From Bacteroidales bacterium (lineage in GTDB: Bacteria > Bacteroidota > Bacteroidia > Bacteroidales > Bacteroidaceae): a stretch of 64,000 bases of DNA. Below, piece by piece: positions 7,399-16,014 of this stretch. The stretch lies in contig JAQXZK010000034.1 in NCBI GenBank assembly GCA_029227175.1, positions 1 to 64,000 on the forward strand, written 5' to 3'. Made by a program: the position numbers and the translations under genes. Positions within the stretch are counted from its first letter, which is position 1, and each line of letters starts with the position of its first letter. The notes below the pieces were generated by a model. That model did no database searches and was not told the origin of the DNA. It was given only the letters and a program-made list of their open reading frames with translations.

Positions 7399-10356
7399 CT
7401 ATTCGGCCTTCATTACAACCCCAATCTTCTTTTTGCCATCCATCTTGACAATAATTGGAGTGTCAAAGTGTATGTGGCGCAGATATTGTGTCTCCTGTTG
7501 GGCAGGAAGACTGTCTAAATAGGAGGTGTCATAATAACCGTCACCCCGATATGCGTTAATGGTGAAGTATCCGACTCCAAACGAAGTAAGATTCTGAAAG
7601 AAATGTGTACCTTGACTCGGGTCTACACGATAGTTAGTCAAACCGGCTTCCACAATCACCTTTGCTGCCGAGATATTGGGCCATTTCACCGGTATGCCAA
7701 GATATGGGTCGCTGCTTCCCCAACGCCCCGGGCCGACCAACACGTAGTTCTTCTCTTCAACAGCAAACTGCCGGTTCAATTTCTCTACCTCATCCGCAAT
7801 GGCAGGATTGTTGATTTGATTATATTCGTTTGTCTTTACGTAGATAATATCATAAATGTTATTGACAATACCGTTGCCCAAAGAGTTATCACTGCGCAAA
7901 ATGAGGTTCTCATCCTTCAGCTGAGTGAGGTCTTCCTTGATCTCTTGGTCATTGTCAACAATTGGGCGAATCTGTAACAGATAGAATGTTCCTCCGCTGC
8001 GTCCTGCATCGTCAAGATTGACTGCAAATTCTATCTCGACCGGTCTTTTCATCTCTTCGTGTCCGAACTTCAAGGATAGTCGCAGAATTTCAGGGAGAGG
8101 GAACATGTTATACTTCAGCACACCAGCAAAAGTAATCAACTTGCGACCACCCGGATAGATGCCGTCTCGAATCACCATATCCTCAAAATCGTAGGTAGAA
8201 GCAATCGCTTCCAAGGCACCCTGATTGTCTGCTTCACGGATACGTAGTTTTTTCAGGTTAAAGCCGTCGTCAACCTTGAAGTCAAGTGTTTGCTGCTGAC
8301 TCATGTCAATGGCATAGAATTGAGTCTGCGTTTCCCGTAATGCCATCTCCATTTCACTGGTCTGCAAGACCTTGTCCGGATGATAGGGACTAACGCGCAG
8401 GGTTAGTCCTCCATCCACAATGTATTTGCCCAAGCCTAATGCGAGATTGGCAATACCTTCTTCCGGCTTTTCCTCACCAATGGGATAGTGGTTAGTGCTA
8501 CGCATAACACCTGAAATACAAGGGTAGAAATAATTTCCATAGCACTGCCCGACAACTTCCTGAAGCACAACAGCCATTTTTTCCTGGTCAATAACGTTGC
8601 TGGTTGCCATCATATAAGCCTTGCTGTCTTTATAATAGACAGAAGCATAGACACCCTTGATGGCGTTGAGAAGTGATGACAACATGAACTCCTTGTTCTC
8701 AGAGAAAGGAATCATGTAAGTTGAATACACACCGGCAAACGGTTGATAATGCGAGTCCTCCAAAAGACTTGAGGATCGTATGGCTATCGGTGATTGAACC
8801 ACATTGATGAATGTCATGAAGTCATCGCGAAGACGTGTCGGGAGTTTGGCGTCAAGAAATGCCTTTAATATGGATTCATCGTCAGCATCACTTAAGGCCA
8901 ATGTGTATAAAGCATTCGACTCCATGAATTCGTCGAAAATATCTGTGCAGAGCACGACTGTCTTGGGAATCTGGACATCGACATCCTTAAACTGGTCAAA
9001 TTCTGCGTGCTGTTTCAAGATGTGGTCAATGAATGCCAAACCACGTCCTTTTCCGCCTAACGAGCCATCACCAATACGAGCAAAGTTGGAATACCGGTCA
9101 AATCTCTCACGCTGGAAAACAGCGACAACTCCTTGATTCTTCATTCGTCGGTATTGCACAATAGCGTCAAAGATGATTTGGCGGTGTGCGTTAATATCAC
9201 GGTTTTCACGCCAGGTAATTTGTTTCAAGAACTCTGAAAGCGAGAACATGGCTCTGGAACAAAGCCATCGGGAGATGTTGTTGCGCGTGATGTGCATCCA
9301 AAGTGAATCGGCAGGAATTGTCATGATGTTGTCCTGCAAGTCGCGAAGGTTGTGAACGCGCACAATTTCCCTACGTGTCTGAGGGTCACGGAATATCAAA
9401 TCTCCAAAACCGAAATCTGTCTCAAGGACTTTTCGTATGTCCTGATCCATCTTCTTGGAGTTCTTGTCAATGAATGCAGCCCCATAATACTGATGCACAT
9501 AATTCCGATAACTATCCTCACTGCTTTGAAGCACAAGGGGTATGTATTCGTCTCGACTCCTAATTTCGTCCAGCAAGAACAGACCTGCCTGACCGTCATC
9601 AGCAACACCGGCACGAGGGAAACGGCCATCGGTGATAATGCCCAATGTGTTATCATGATACTTGTTATACAGATCCATGGCTTCTTCATACGAACGCGCC
9701 AACACGATTTTCGGACGACCACGTTTTCGCATGTTGGCTTCCATGGCATTCAATGCTTCCGTTGAGAAGGACTTCATCTGTTCCAACACATAGTGATAAA
9801 GGTTGGGGAGTATAGAGGAGTAGAAACGGATGGAATCCTCAACAAGCATAATCATTTGGACACCGGCCTCGCGCACATCATACTCAAGATTCATCTTGTC
9901 TTCCATCAACTTGATGATTGAGAGCAACAACTCGGTGTTACCAAGCCAACAGAACACATAGTCAAACTGAGACAGGTCTTCATGCTCCATGCGCTTGCTG
10001 ATGCCATGAGAGAATGGCGTCAGCACAACCATGTGCGTGTCAGGATACCGAAGTTTGATGTTTCGGGCGATGTCAAACACATCGTTATTGTCAGTTCCCG
10101 GCATGACAATGACCATTTCAAAGCGATTTTTCTGCAGCTCTTGCTCTGCCTGTTCTGAATCAGAAACAAGCGTGAACCGAGGAGGAGTACTCAACCCTAA
10201 TCCCGCGTATTCCGTAAAAATCTTTTCGTCTATACGCCCGTCATCTTCCAACATGAATGCATCGTATGGGTTGGCTATCAAAAGTACTCTGTAAATGCGC
10301 TCCTTCATCACGTTGACAAAGGAGGTGTCTTTCAAATAAGGACCTCTTTTTTTCAT
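7399..10356 (-). CDS. double-receiver protein with PPDK/PEP-synthase ATP-binding domain
   Basis: The 985-residue cytoplasmic protein has two receiver-like folds (about residues 18-150 and 165-310) followed by the nucleotide-binding domain of pyruvate phosphate dikinase or PEP synthase (about 425-850). The second receiver keeps the acidic pair E173-D174, the phosphoacceptor D243 in IITDGR, S278/S279 and K298. The first lacks an Asp at the expected strand end (VIVMPG). The ATP-grasp part shows SLGGKGRGL (432-440) and the IRSSS-LLEDS loop (526-535). The phospho-His swivel domain and PEP-binding barrel of a true dikinase are absent, so ordinary PEP synthesis is unlikely. It may use ATP to phosphorylate or modify a partner under receiver control; that is inference. 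Its ATG overlaps the stop of the preceding DUF4833 gene by 4 bp. Confidence 0.85.
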   Translation of the reverse strand: MKKRGPYLKDTSFVNVMKERIYRVLLIANPYDAFMLEDDGRIDEKIFTEYAGLGLSTPPRFTLVSDSEQAEQELQKNRFEMVIVMPGTDNNDVFDIARNIKLRYPDTHMVVLTPFSHGISKRMEHEDLSQFDYVFCWLGNTELLLSIIKLMEDKMNLEYDVREAGVQMIMLVEDSIRFYSSILPNLYHYVLEQMKSFSTEALNAMEANMRKRGRPKIVLARSYEEAMDLYNKYHDNTLGIITDGRFPRAGVADDGQAGLFLLDEIRSRDEYIPLVLQSSEDSYRNYVHQYYGAAFIDKNSKKMDQDIRKVLETDFGFGDLIFRDPQTRREIVRVHNLRDLQDNIMTIPADSLWMHITRNNISRWLCSRAMFSLSEFLKQITWRENRDINAHRQIIFDAIVQYRRMKNQGVVAVFQRERFDRYSNFARIGDGSLGGKGRGLAFIDHILKQHAEFDQFKDVDVQIPKTVVLCTDIFDEFMESNALYTLALSDADDESILKAFLDAKLPTRLRDDFMTFINVVQSPIAIRSSSLLEDSHYQPFAGVYSTYMIPFSENKEFMLSSLLNAIKGVYASVYYKDSKAYMMATSNVIDQEKMAVVLQEVVGQCYGNYFYPCISGVMRSTNHYPIGEEKPEEGIANLALGLGKYIVDGGLTLRVSPYHPDKVLQTSEMEMALRETQTQFYAIDMSQQQTLDFKVDDGFNLKKLRIREADNQGALEAIASTYDFEDMVIRDGIYPGGRKLITFAGVLKYNMFPLPEILRLSLKFGHEEMKRPVEIEFAVNLDDAGRSGGTFYLLQIRPIVDNDQEIKEDLTQLKDENLILRSDNSLGNGIVNNIYDIIYVKTNEYNQINNPAIADEVEKLNRQFAVEEKNYVLVGPGRWGSSDPYLGIPVKWPNISAAKVIVEAGLTNYRVDPSQGTHFFQNLTSFGVGYFTINAYRGDGYYDTSYLDSLPAQQETQYLRHIHFDTPIIVKMDGKKKIGVVMKAE

Positions 10357-10859
10357 GGATGTATGTCGACAGATGATTTGTTATCGTTCTTGATGATTTC
10401 CTGGTGGTTATTCCCGGTCAAAATACTGGTTCCCTTCAATACAATATATTCTACCGATAAGGAATTCTTGGGATTAACCTTTACATAAATTTCGTTAAGT
10501 TTGCAATCCGTTCCATTTATCAATACGATACAGCTCCACTTGCCATTATATTCTTTCAACGTAAGCTTACGCTTGTTATAGGCCTTCAATGTGATAGTCG
10601 CCATCTCGTCCGTAACGTTACTGGTTTTATAACCGTAAGCAAATTTATTCTGAATGTAATTCAACTCGTTGTTGCTTCCATCTATATTATGCCAATAGAC
10701 ATGAATAGGATTTGATTTGTTCAGTTTGCCGTTTACAAGATTGACATCGTAATTGACACAATTCTTGTTTAGACTTCGGGAAATAAAAAACAGAGGTTCT
10801 GATGCCTTCAGTATAACACACGTGAGACACAAGAATAGTGTCAAGAGTCCTTTCTTCAT
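10353..10859 (-). CDS. DUF4833 domain protein, secreted
   Basis: A 168-residue protein with an N-terminal signal peptide (about residues 1-19, ending LKAS). The mature part resembles DUF4833, seen in Bacteroidetes and some other bacteria, with a motif HVYWHNIDGSNNELNYIQNKFAYGY (residues about 53-77, quoted here in two parts by position only in the literature sense). It is predicted to be a small beta-rich periplasmic protein with no known function. Its stop overlaps the start of the receiver/PPDK-N gene (ATGA, 10353-10356), so the two are translationally coupled. That link between a secreted protein and a cytoplasmic ATP-grasp protein is unexplained. Confidence 0.7.
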   Translation of the reverse strand: MKKGLLTLFLCLTCVILKASEPLFFISRSLNKNCVNYDVNLVNGKLNKSNPIHVYWHNIDGSNNELNYIQNKFAYGYKTSNVTDEMATITLKAYNKRKLTLKEYNGKWSCIVLINGTDCKLNEIYVKVNPKNSLSVEYIVLKGTSILTGNNHQEIIKNDNKSSVDIHP

Positions 10860-11134
10860 CTTTTATAGTTAAATATTTTATGGGATGTCTGTTTACAAGT
10901 CTGCAAAGATATGAATTTCCACGTGATTTTTAGGCAATTCACTCAAAACAGCAGGAAGTTTGTCCGATATTAACAACAAAAAAGAAAAAAGCAACATGGA
11001 CCGGAAATTAATTGCCTTATAGAAAAAGGTGTTTTCCCCTTTATACATATCTTTGTGAACCTCACGCCAGCGTTACTTCCTTGAAGAAAAGGATGTATGC
11101 AGCCCCAATAATGTAATTTTTAAACCCAAACATT

Positions 11135-12070
11135 GTGAATATAGTAAGAAAGGTAATCTTGTGGATTATAGTCATAGCGTGCTGTTTGCCGTTGTTGGTT
11201 ATTGTTGCGGTTCCTCCTATCGTGCTAAATGCGCTGTTTAATAAAAAGGTAATATACGATAGGATATATACGGCATCTGAGTTTGGATTACCCGATCCCG
11301 ACACACTGAATTTACAGGCGTGGGACGACCTAAAGATAAATGTCCTGGAGTTGCGGCCTGACACCTGCAAGGCTGTCATCATCTGTTTGTCGGGCATAGA
11401 GAAGCCTTCTGTTACGGCATTCTATGGGCATGCGCGCCTGTTCCTGCCCAAGGGCTATGCGACACTTTTAGTCGATGTACGAGGGCATGGAGAAAGCGAT
11501 GGCAATCGTATTTGTGCGGGATACCATGAGATGCGAGATGTTAAGGCTGTGACCGACTACATCAGGCAGCAGCCAGCTTATCAGAATCTTCCCGTTGTGG
11601 CCATGGGTCTTTCGTTAGGTGGTGGAATAGCCATCAACAGCATGGCCGAGAATCCAGACATTGATATTTTGGTTACGCTTTCTGCCTTTTCTTCGCTGGA
11701 AGATGTGGTAGCCGACTTACTGACTTACTATGGCATGCCATCTTTTATAGGCACATGCATGAAGCCATCCACCTGGCTATCAGCCTCCATCATGTATGGC
11801 GTAAATCCCTTTACACTGTCTCCCAAGTCACGCATCAAGAAATTGAACGGACGTCCCGCTTTGCTGATGCACACCCGCCAAGACAGCAACGTGCCATTCA
11901 AGAGTTTTGAACGGCTGACGCAGGCTGCAATTGACTCTGTTGAGACCTATGTGCTTGATATTGATGAACATTTCATTACGCCGGATTTTTTTATGCCGGA
12001 AAAGGATGAGTCATACACCCATACGTTGATGTCTTTCCTGGAACGAGCTACGAAGCAAATGGCCAGATAA
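11135..12070 (+). CDS. alpha/beta hydrolase with N-terminal membrane anchor
   Basis: The 311-residue protein starts with an uncleaved-looking hydrophobic segment (about residues 6-31), then an alpha/beta hydrolase fold. The nucleophile elbow is GLSLGGG (about residue 159), preceded by the oxyanion-side motif VDVRGHGESDG (about 113-123). The acid is probably in HTRQDSNVPF and the base His in DEHF near the C-terminus. It may be an esterase or peptidase; the substrate cannot be read. The start is GTG at 11135, since the ATG just upstream at 11111 runs straight into TAA and no in-frame ATG gives a full signal segment. The S41 peptidase gene follows 18 bp later. Confidence 0.85.
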   Translation: MNIVRKVILWIIVIACCLPLLVIVAVPPIVLNALFNKKVIYDRIYTASEFGLPDPDTLNLQAWDDLKINVLELRPDTCKAVIICLSGIEKPSVTAFYGHARLFLPKGYATLLVDVRGHGESDGNRICAGYHEMRDVKAVTDYIRQQPAYQNLPVVAMGLSLGGGIAINSMAENPDIDILVTLSAFSSLEDVVADLLTYYGMPSFIGTCMKPSTWLSASIMYGVNPFTLSPKSRIKKLNGRPALLMHTRQDSNVPFKSFERLTQAAIDSVETYVLDIDEHFITPDFFMPEKDESYTHTLMSFLERATKQMAR

Positions 12071-12088
12071 CAATTGATTGTAAATAAG

Positions 12089-13051
12089 ATGAAAAAGTTT
12101 TTTATCCTTTCGGTTTGTGCTGCCATCATAGGGCTGTTGCTTTATATGACTTATCGGATAGGTCCTTTGTTCAGTTTCTATCTCTTTCCGCCAAGTGTGC
12201 AGGAATATGTACGTCACGCTGTTCTTTTGATGGATCAACACGGAATTTATAGCAACACGGCTACATGGGACAGCATCAGGCAAGAAACCCTTGAAGCTGC
12301 CAAAGTGGCCCGAACATACGAAGAAACACACGACATTCTGGAGAAAGCTCTGAAGGTGGTCGGAGGCAAACATTCGTTTCTGTCCGTTGCCTCCAAGTCT
12401 GTGGAGGGGGAAGACATGACCATGCAGTCTCCAGTCGTTCGTCTGGATGACGATGGCATCCTGTATGTCATGCTCCCTCAGTTTACGGGAAGTCCGAAGC
12501 AGGGAGATGAATATGCCACGAAAGCATACGAACTGATTCGGCAGCATAAGGAGAATATCAAAGGGGTTATCATAGACTTGCGTCACAATACAGGAGGAGA
12601 CATGGGGCCTATGATTACAGCCATTTCACCGTTTCTTCCTGATGGCGAATTTATATCCTGGGGCATTAAAGGTCGGAAAATTCCGGTTGTCCTTGAAAAA
12701 GGGAAAGCCATAGGAGGAGGGACTCCAATCTCTATCAGTGAGCCATTCAAGGTAGAGGATAAGCCTATTGCTATCTTGCAGGATAGCCTCACTTGCAGTT
12801 CGGGTGAGATTGTTTTGCTTGCTTTTCGAGGACTGCCACATACCAGGACTTTTGGTACTCATAGTGGAGGGTATTGCAGCTCGAACATGAGTTACCATCT
12901 GTATGACGGAACAATCATGCAACTGACAAACGGCAAGGACGTTGCTCGCACGGGAGAAGAGTTCTGCGAATATCCGATTGCCCCTGACGAGGAGTGCAAT
13001 GATGCCGATGAAAAGGCGAAAGAATGGCTTGAGTCAATCATCAGAGAATAA
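12089..13051 (+). CDS. S41 family peptidase, membrane anchored
   Basis: A 320-residue protein with an N-terminal transmembrane or signal segment (about 5-22). It resembles the tail-specific protease core: VIIDLRHNTGGDMGPM (about residues 157-172) is the S41 landmark, and TCSSGEI (about 234-240) carries the probable catalytic Ser with its neighbour. The region after it (GLPHTRTFGTHSGG) is also typical. There is no PDZ domain, so it is closer to the short nisin-resistance-like S41 proteins than to CtpA. The ATG at 12089 is chosen over TTG at 12074. It sits between the hydrolase and the GNAT fusion gene with gaps of 18 and 27 bp, so an operon is likely. A role in peptide degradation or resistance is inference. 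Confidence 0.85.
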   Translation: MKKFFILSVCAAIIGLLLYMTYRIGPLFSFYLFPPSVQEYVRHAVLLMDQHGIYSNTATWDSIRQETLEAAKVARTYEETHDILEKALKVVGGKHSFLSVASKSVEGEDMTMQSPVVRLDDDGILYVMLPQFTGSPKQGDEYATKAYELIRQHKENIKGVIIDLRHNTGGDMGPMITAISPFLPDGEFISWGIKGRKIPVVLEKGKAIGGGTPISISEPFKVEDKPIAILQDSLTCSSGEIVLLAFRGLPHTRTFGTHSGGYCSSNMSYHLYDGTIMQLTNGKDVARTGEEFCEYPIAPDEECNDADEKAKEWLESIIRE

Positions 13052-13078
13052 CATATTAAACCACCATATCTTTTTTTT

Positions 13079-14407
13079 ATGAACATCAGACTTGAACAGC
13101 CACGGGACTTCCGTGAAGTGGAAAACCTTACACGTGAGGCTTTTTGGAATGTATACCGCCCGGGGTGTACGGAGCATTTTGTTTTAAACCGATACAGGAA
13201 GAACCCGGATTTCATGCCTGAACTCGATTTTGTGATGGAAGAAGATGACAGAATCATCGGCCATGTGATGTTCTCTAAGGCAAGTATCACGCAAGAGAAC
13301 GGAAGCGTATGGCCGGCATGGACTTTTGGACCAATCAGTATACTTCCGGCTTACAAGCGTAAGGGCTATGGCTTGAAACTCCTGCAATATGCCATTGGGG
13401 AGGCCCGCGAGGCCTGTGTAGGAGTGCTGTGTATGGAAGGAAATATAGATTTCTATAGGCACGCAGGTTTTGTGCTTGCAAGCTCATTGAAGATTCACTA
13501 TCATGGCGAGCCCAAAGAGAGCGAGGTGCCTTATTTTCTGGCACAGGAACTGATTCCCGGATATTTGCAGGGGATAGAGGGGACCTACCATACGCCTAAA
13601 GGCTATTATGTGGCAGATGAATATCCCGAATATTTCGCCCATTATGAGTCTACCTTTCCAAGCAAGATTAAGAAACTCCAGAGCGGACAGTTGCCTCAGT
13701 TCTGTCAAAGTTGCTGCATGCCGTTGACGAAAGAGGAGGATTGTGGCAGATGTTCCGATGGAAACATCTGTTTTGACTACTGCAAGTATTGTTATGATGG
13801 GGGCAGGTTTTTGCATGATTATACGATGGAGGAAATGATTGCCCACTGCTCGCAGTTTGCCGGTACTTTTGAGCCTCCGATTTCCAAAGAAGCATACATC
13901 CTTCAAATGAGGCATATTTTTCCTCAGTTAAAGCGTTGGCGTAACCCGAACGTGGACGGTTCCGACACCCAATCCGTCAGCGGTTTCTTGTCTGCTGTAC
14001 AGGTAGCCGACATAGAGCACTTGATAGATACCCTGCCCGTTGCTTATATCTCTTCTGTCGACGGTGAGGGATTCCCCTGGACAAAGGCCATGTTTTCACC
14101 CCGGAAACGCGATGGAATCAAGGTTTTCTACTTTACGACCAACACGAGTTCCTTGCGTGTTGCCCAGTATGAAGCCAACTCCAAAGCCAGTCTGTATTTC
14201 TGCGATGAAAGAGGATTCAGAGGTGTAATGTTACGTGGTAGAATGGAAGTCCTGACCGATGCAGCCAGTAAGGAATTGATTTGGCGTGAAGGTGATACGG
14301 AATATTATCCTGGCGGATTGACAGATCCCGACTACTGCGTACTTCGGTTTACCGCTATTGACGGACGCTTTTACAGTGATTACAACCCCCGAAGTTTCAC
14401 GGTTTAA
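13079..14407 (+). CDS. GNAT acetyltransferase - zinc ribbon - PPOX fusion
   Basis: The 442-residue protein joins three domains. Residues 1-165 are a GNAT acetyltransferase, with the acetyl-CoA loop AYKRKGYGLKLL (91-102) and MEGNIDFYRHAGF (119-131). Residues 206-290 are a cysteine-rich zinc ribbon with Cys at 209, 212, 213, 222, 225, 231, 235 and 238, of the kind found in small 'putative zinc ribbon' proteins. Residues 310-442 are a pyridoxamine-phosphate-oxidase-like flavin split barrel (AYISSVDGEGFPWTKAMFSP). Each part exists alone elsewhere in bacteria. The zinc ribbon and split barrel may make a flavin-linked small-molecule enzyme, but no substrate can be given. It is third in an operon with the hydrolase and S41 genes. 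Confidence 0.85.
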   Translation: MNIRLEQPRDFREVENLTREAFWNVYRPGCTEHFVLNRYRKNPDFMPELDFVMEEDDRIIGHVMFSKASITQENGSVWPAWTFGPISILPAYKRKGYGLKLLQYAIGEAREACVGVLCMEGNIDFYRHAGFVLASSLKIHYHGEPKESEVPYFLAQELIPGYLQGIEGTYHTPKGYYVADEYPEYFAHYESTFPSKIKKLQSGQLPQFCQSCCMPLTKEEDCGRCSDGNICFDYCKYCYDGGRFLHDYTMEEMIAHCSQFAGTFEPPISKEAYILQMRHIFPQLKRWRNPNVDGSDTQSVSGFLSAVQVADIEHLIDTLPVAYISSVDGEGFPWTKAMFSPRKRDGIKVFYFTTNTSSLRVAQYEANSKASLYFCDERGFRGVMLRGRMEVLTDAASKELIWREGDTEYYPGGLTDPDYCVLRFTAIDGRFYSDYNPRSFTV

Positions 14408-14788
14408 CAGCAATCTGTCAAGCGTTTGAATGGCGTTTGAATGATGTTCGAACACCGTTTAAAGAAAACCGGGATTGGCCTCGAAAGTCGTGCGACTCAG
14501 ACAAGCTGATTCCTTATTTAGGAGTAAAATAATCTGACAATTTACGGCTTGGCTCAGCCAAAGGCTATTTTCGGACTCGCCTTTTCTATTAAATGACACG
14601 GTCGAATAATATAAATGACATGATCGAATAATAGTTTTGGCAAGGGTCAATTTATGACACGTTTCAAGTGCCTCTACAAGTATCTGTAGAGGGGGTATAG
14701 CCGGTTTACCGCTAAACATATTATGATGGTAAAAAATCCATACACCTTCCAGTTGGATGTGTGTATGGATTTTATAGCGATAGGATTC
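14408..14788. other. gap with a 22-bp tandem duplication and a terminator
   Basis: No gene is supported in these 380 bp. Two adjacent 22-bp copies (14591-14612 and 14613-14634, AAATGACACGGTCGAATAAT and its variant) differ at three positions. A short hairpin TTGGCTCAGCCAA lies near 14552. The gap ends with the terminator at 14733-14773. A minus-strand frame of 86 codons (14459-14719) has no start context, family resemblance or neighbour logic and was not accepted. Confidence 0.5.
14733..14773 (-). terminator. rho-independent terminator after the DUF4923 gene
   Basis: The arms AAAATCCATACAC (14733-14745) and GTGTATGGATTTT (14761-14773) are perfectly complementary around a 15-nt loop. On the minus strand the right-hand arm ends in a run of six T, 16 bp after the DUF4923 stop. 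It may also stop transcription coming from the GNAT fusion gene on the plus strand. Confidence 0.8.
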
Positions 14789-15379
14789 TTACTTGGAAAG
14801 GCAGAATCCGACCATCATGCCGTCATAACTCTTGGCCAGTTCGCTAACCGTATTGAGGGTAGGATTGTTGAGCGTATTGGCCATAAAAGTCACGATGCCT
14901 AGCAGCTTGTCTGCATTGAAAAGGATTTTAAGTGAAGACGTACTTGCCGTAATCTTCGCATTGACTTTCGCAAGGTTTGAGTTTCCAAACGAGAAAACGA
15001 TGCGGTTGTTGCTTGAGTCGTACTCGTATGTGCCTTGCAAGGTCTTTTTGCCATTGATAGTGAATGTTTTGTCGCTTTTGAAGGTGAATGATACAGCGCC
15101 TGCCTTGAGCCCAATCTTGGCCAACTGTTCGTCAAATTTGCTTTCTATGGTGGTCGATGCGGCTGCACCTCCGGCCGACATCAAGATGTTGTCCGACTCA
15201 AATTCGACTGCCGAGCCCTTCAGCACCCAGGTTCCTGTGATGTCAGTAGCCGTAGACTTGCCTGTAATCAAACTCACGGTGTTTGAAATCTTGTCCAGAA
15301 TGTTGCTCAACTGGGCATTTGCATGCGGCGTGTTGCACATACAGGCCAAAAAAGTCATGATTAGAGATAACTTCTTCAT
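14789..15379 (-). CDS. DUF4923 family secreted protein
   Basis: A 196-residue protein with a signal peptide (about residues 1-22, ending ANAQ). The mature part, rich in Thr, Ser and Lys, carries GTWVLKGSAVEFES and TFTINGKKTLQGTYEYD, which fit the lipocalin-like DUF4923 family of Bacteroidetes. These are thought to be extracytoplasmic beta barrels of unknown ligand. It lies 23 bp downstream of engB, on the same strand, and is followed by a strong terminator. Family call is fairly sure; function is unknown. Confidence 0.75.
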   Translation of the reverse strand: MKKLSLIMTFLACMCNTPHANAQLSNILDKISNTVSLITGKSTATDITGTWVLKGSAVEFESDNILMSAGGAAASTTIESKFDEQLAKIGLKAGAVSFTFKSDKTFTINGKKTLQGTYEYDSSNNRIVFSFGNSNLAKVNAKITASTSSLKILFNADKLLGIVTFMANTLNNPTLNTVSELAKSYDGMMVGFCLSK

Positions 15380-15402
15380 AAATAATTATAGTAGTTATTT
15401 AG

Positions 15403-16014
15403 TCAAAGAAGGCTTTTATTCAACTCCTGATTGATATTGCTGATGTAGTCGAGCAGTTCTTCACGCCCCTTGCGCGTTTCCGAAGAGGTGATGAAATAGG
15501 GCGGTAGTTCTTCCCATTCCTCCTGCAACTTCTTCAGATAGGCATTGATGTTTGACTTCAAGGCACTACCGCCGGATTTATCGGCTTTGGTAAAGACAAT
15601 GGCAAATGGAATCCCGTTTTCACCCAGCCACGTAATAAACTTCAAATCTATCTCCATAGGAGCATGCCGGCTGTCTATCAACACAAACAAACAAGTCATT
15701 TGTTCGCGAAGCAGGATATAATCGTTAATGATACGGCTGATCTGCTGCTGCCCCTTCTGCCCACGTTTGGCATAGCCATATCCAGGGAGATCGACCAGGT
15801 ACCAGTTCTTGTTGATGAGAAAGTGGTTGATGAGCAGCGTCTTGCCCGGAGTAGAAGATGTCATGGCAAGTCCTTTGCGGTTGGTCAGCATATTGATGAG
15901 ACTTGACTTGCCTACATTTGAACGACCAATGAAGGCATACTCGGGAAGACGGCCTTCCGGACATTTCCTGACGTCAACATTACTGATGACATATTCCGCA
16001 CTTTTAATTTCCAT
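15403..16014 (-). CDS. engB: ribosome biogenesis GTPase EngB (YihA/YsxC)
   Basis: A 203-residue GTPase needed for assembly of the 50S subunit. All G motifs are visible: G1 [12 protein letters not shown] (about residues 31-42), the TPGKT loop, G3 DLPGYG (about 75-80), G4 TKAD (about 142-145) and G5 TSSET near 176. Length is normal for the family. Its ATG at 16014 overlaps the end of the upstream symporter gene by 11 bp. Confidence 0.95.
   Translation of the reverse strand: MEIKSAEYVISNVDVRKCPEGRLPEYAFIGRSNVGKSSLINMLTNRKGLAMTSSTPGKTLLINHFLINKNWYLVDLPGYGYAKRGQKGQQQISRIINDYILLREQMTCLFVLIDSRHAPMEIDLKFITWLGENGIPFAIVFTKADKSGGSALKSNINAYLKKLQEEWEELPPYFITSSETRKGREELLDYISNINQELNKSLL

Noticed and set aside
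14459-14719. 86-codon minus-strand frame, possibly a transposase remnant
   Set aside because: No recognisable domain or inverted ends; it overlaps a tandem duplication and a hairpin.
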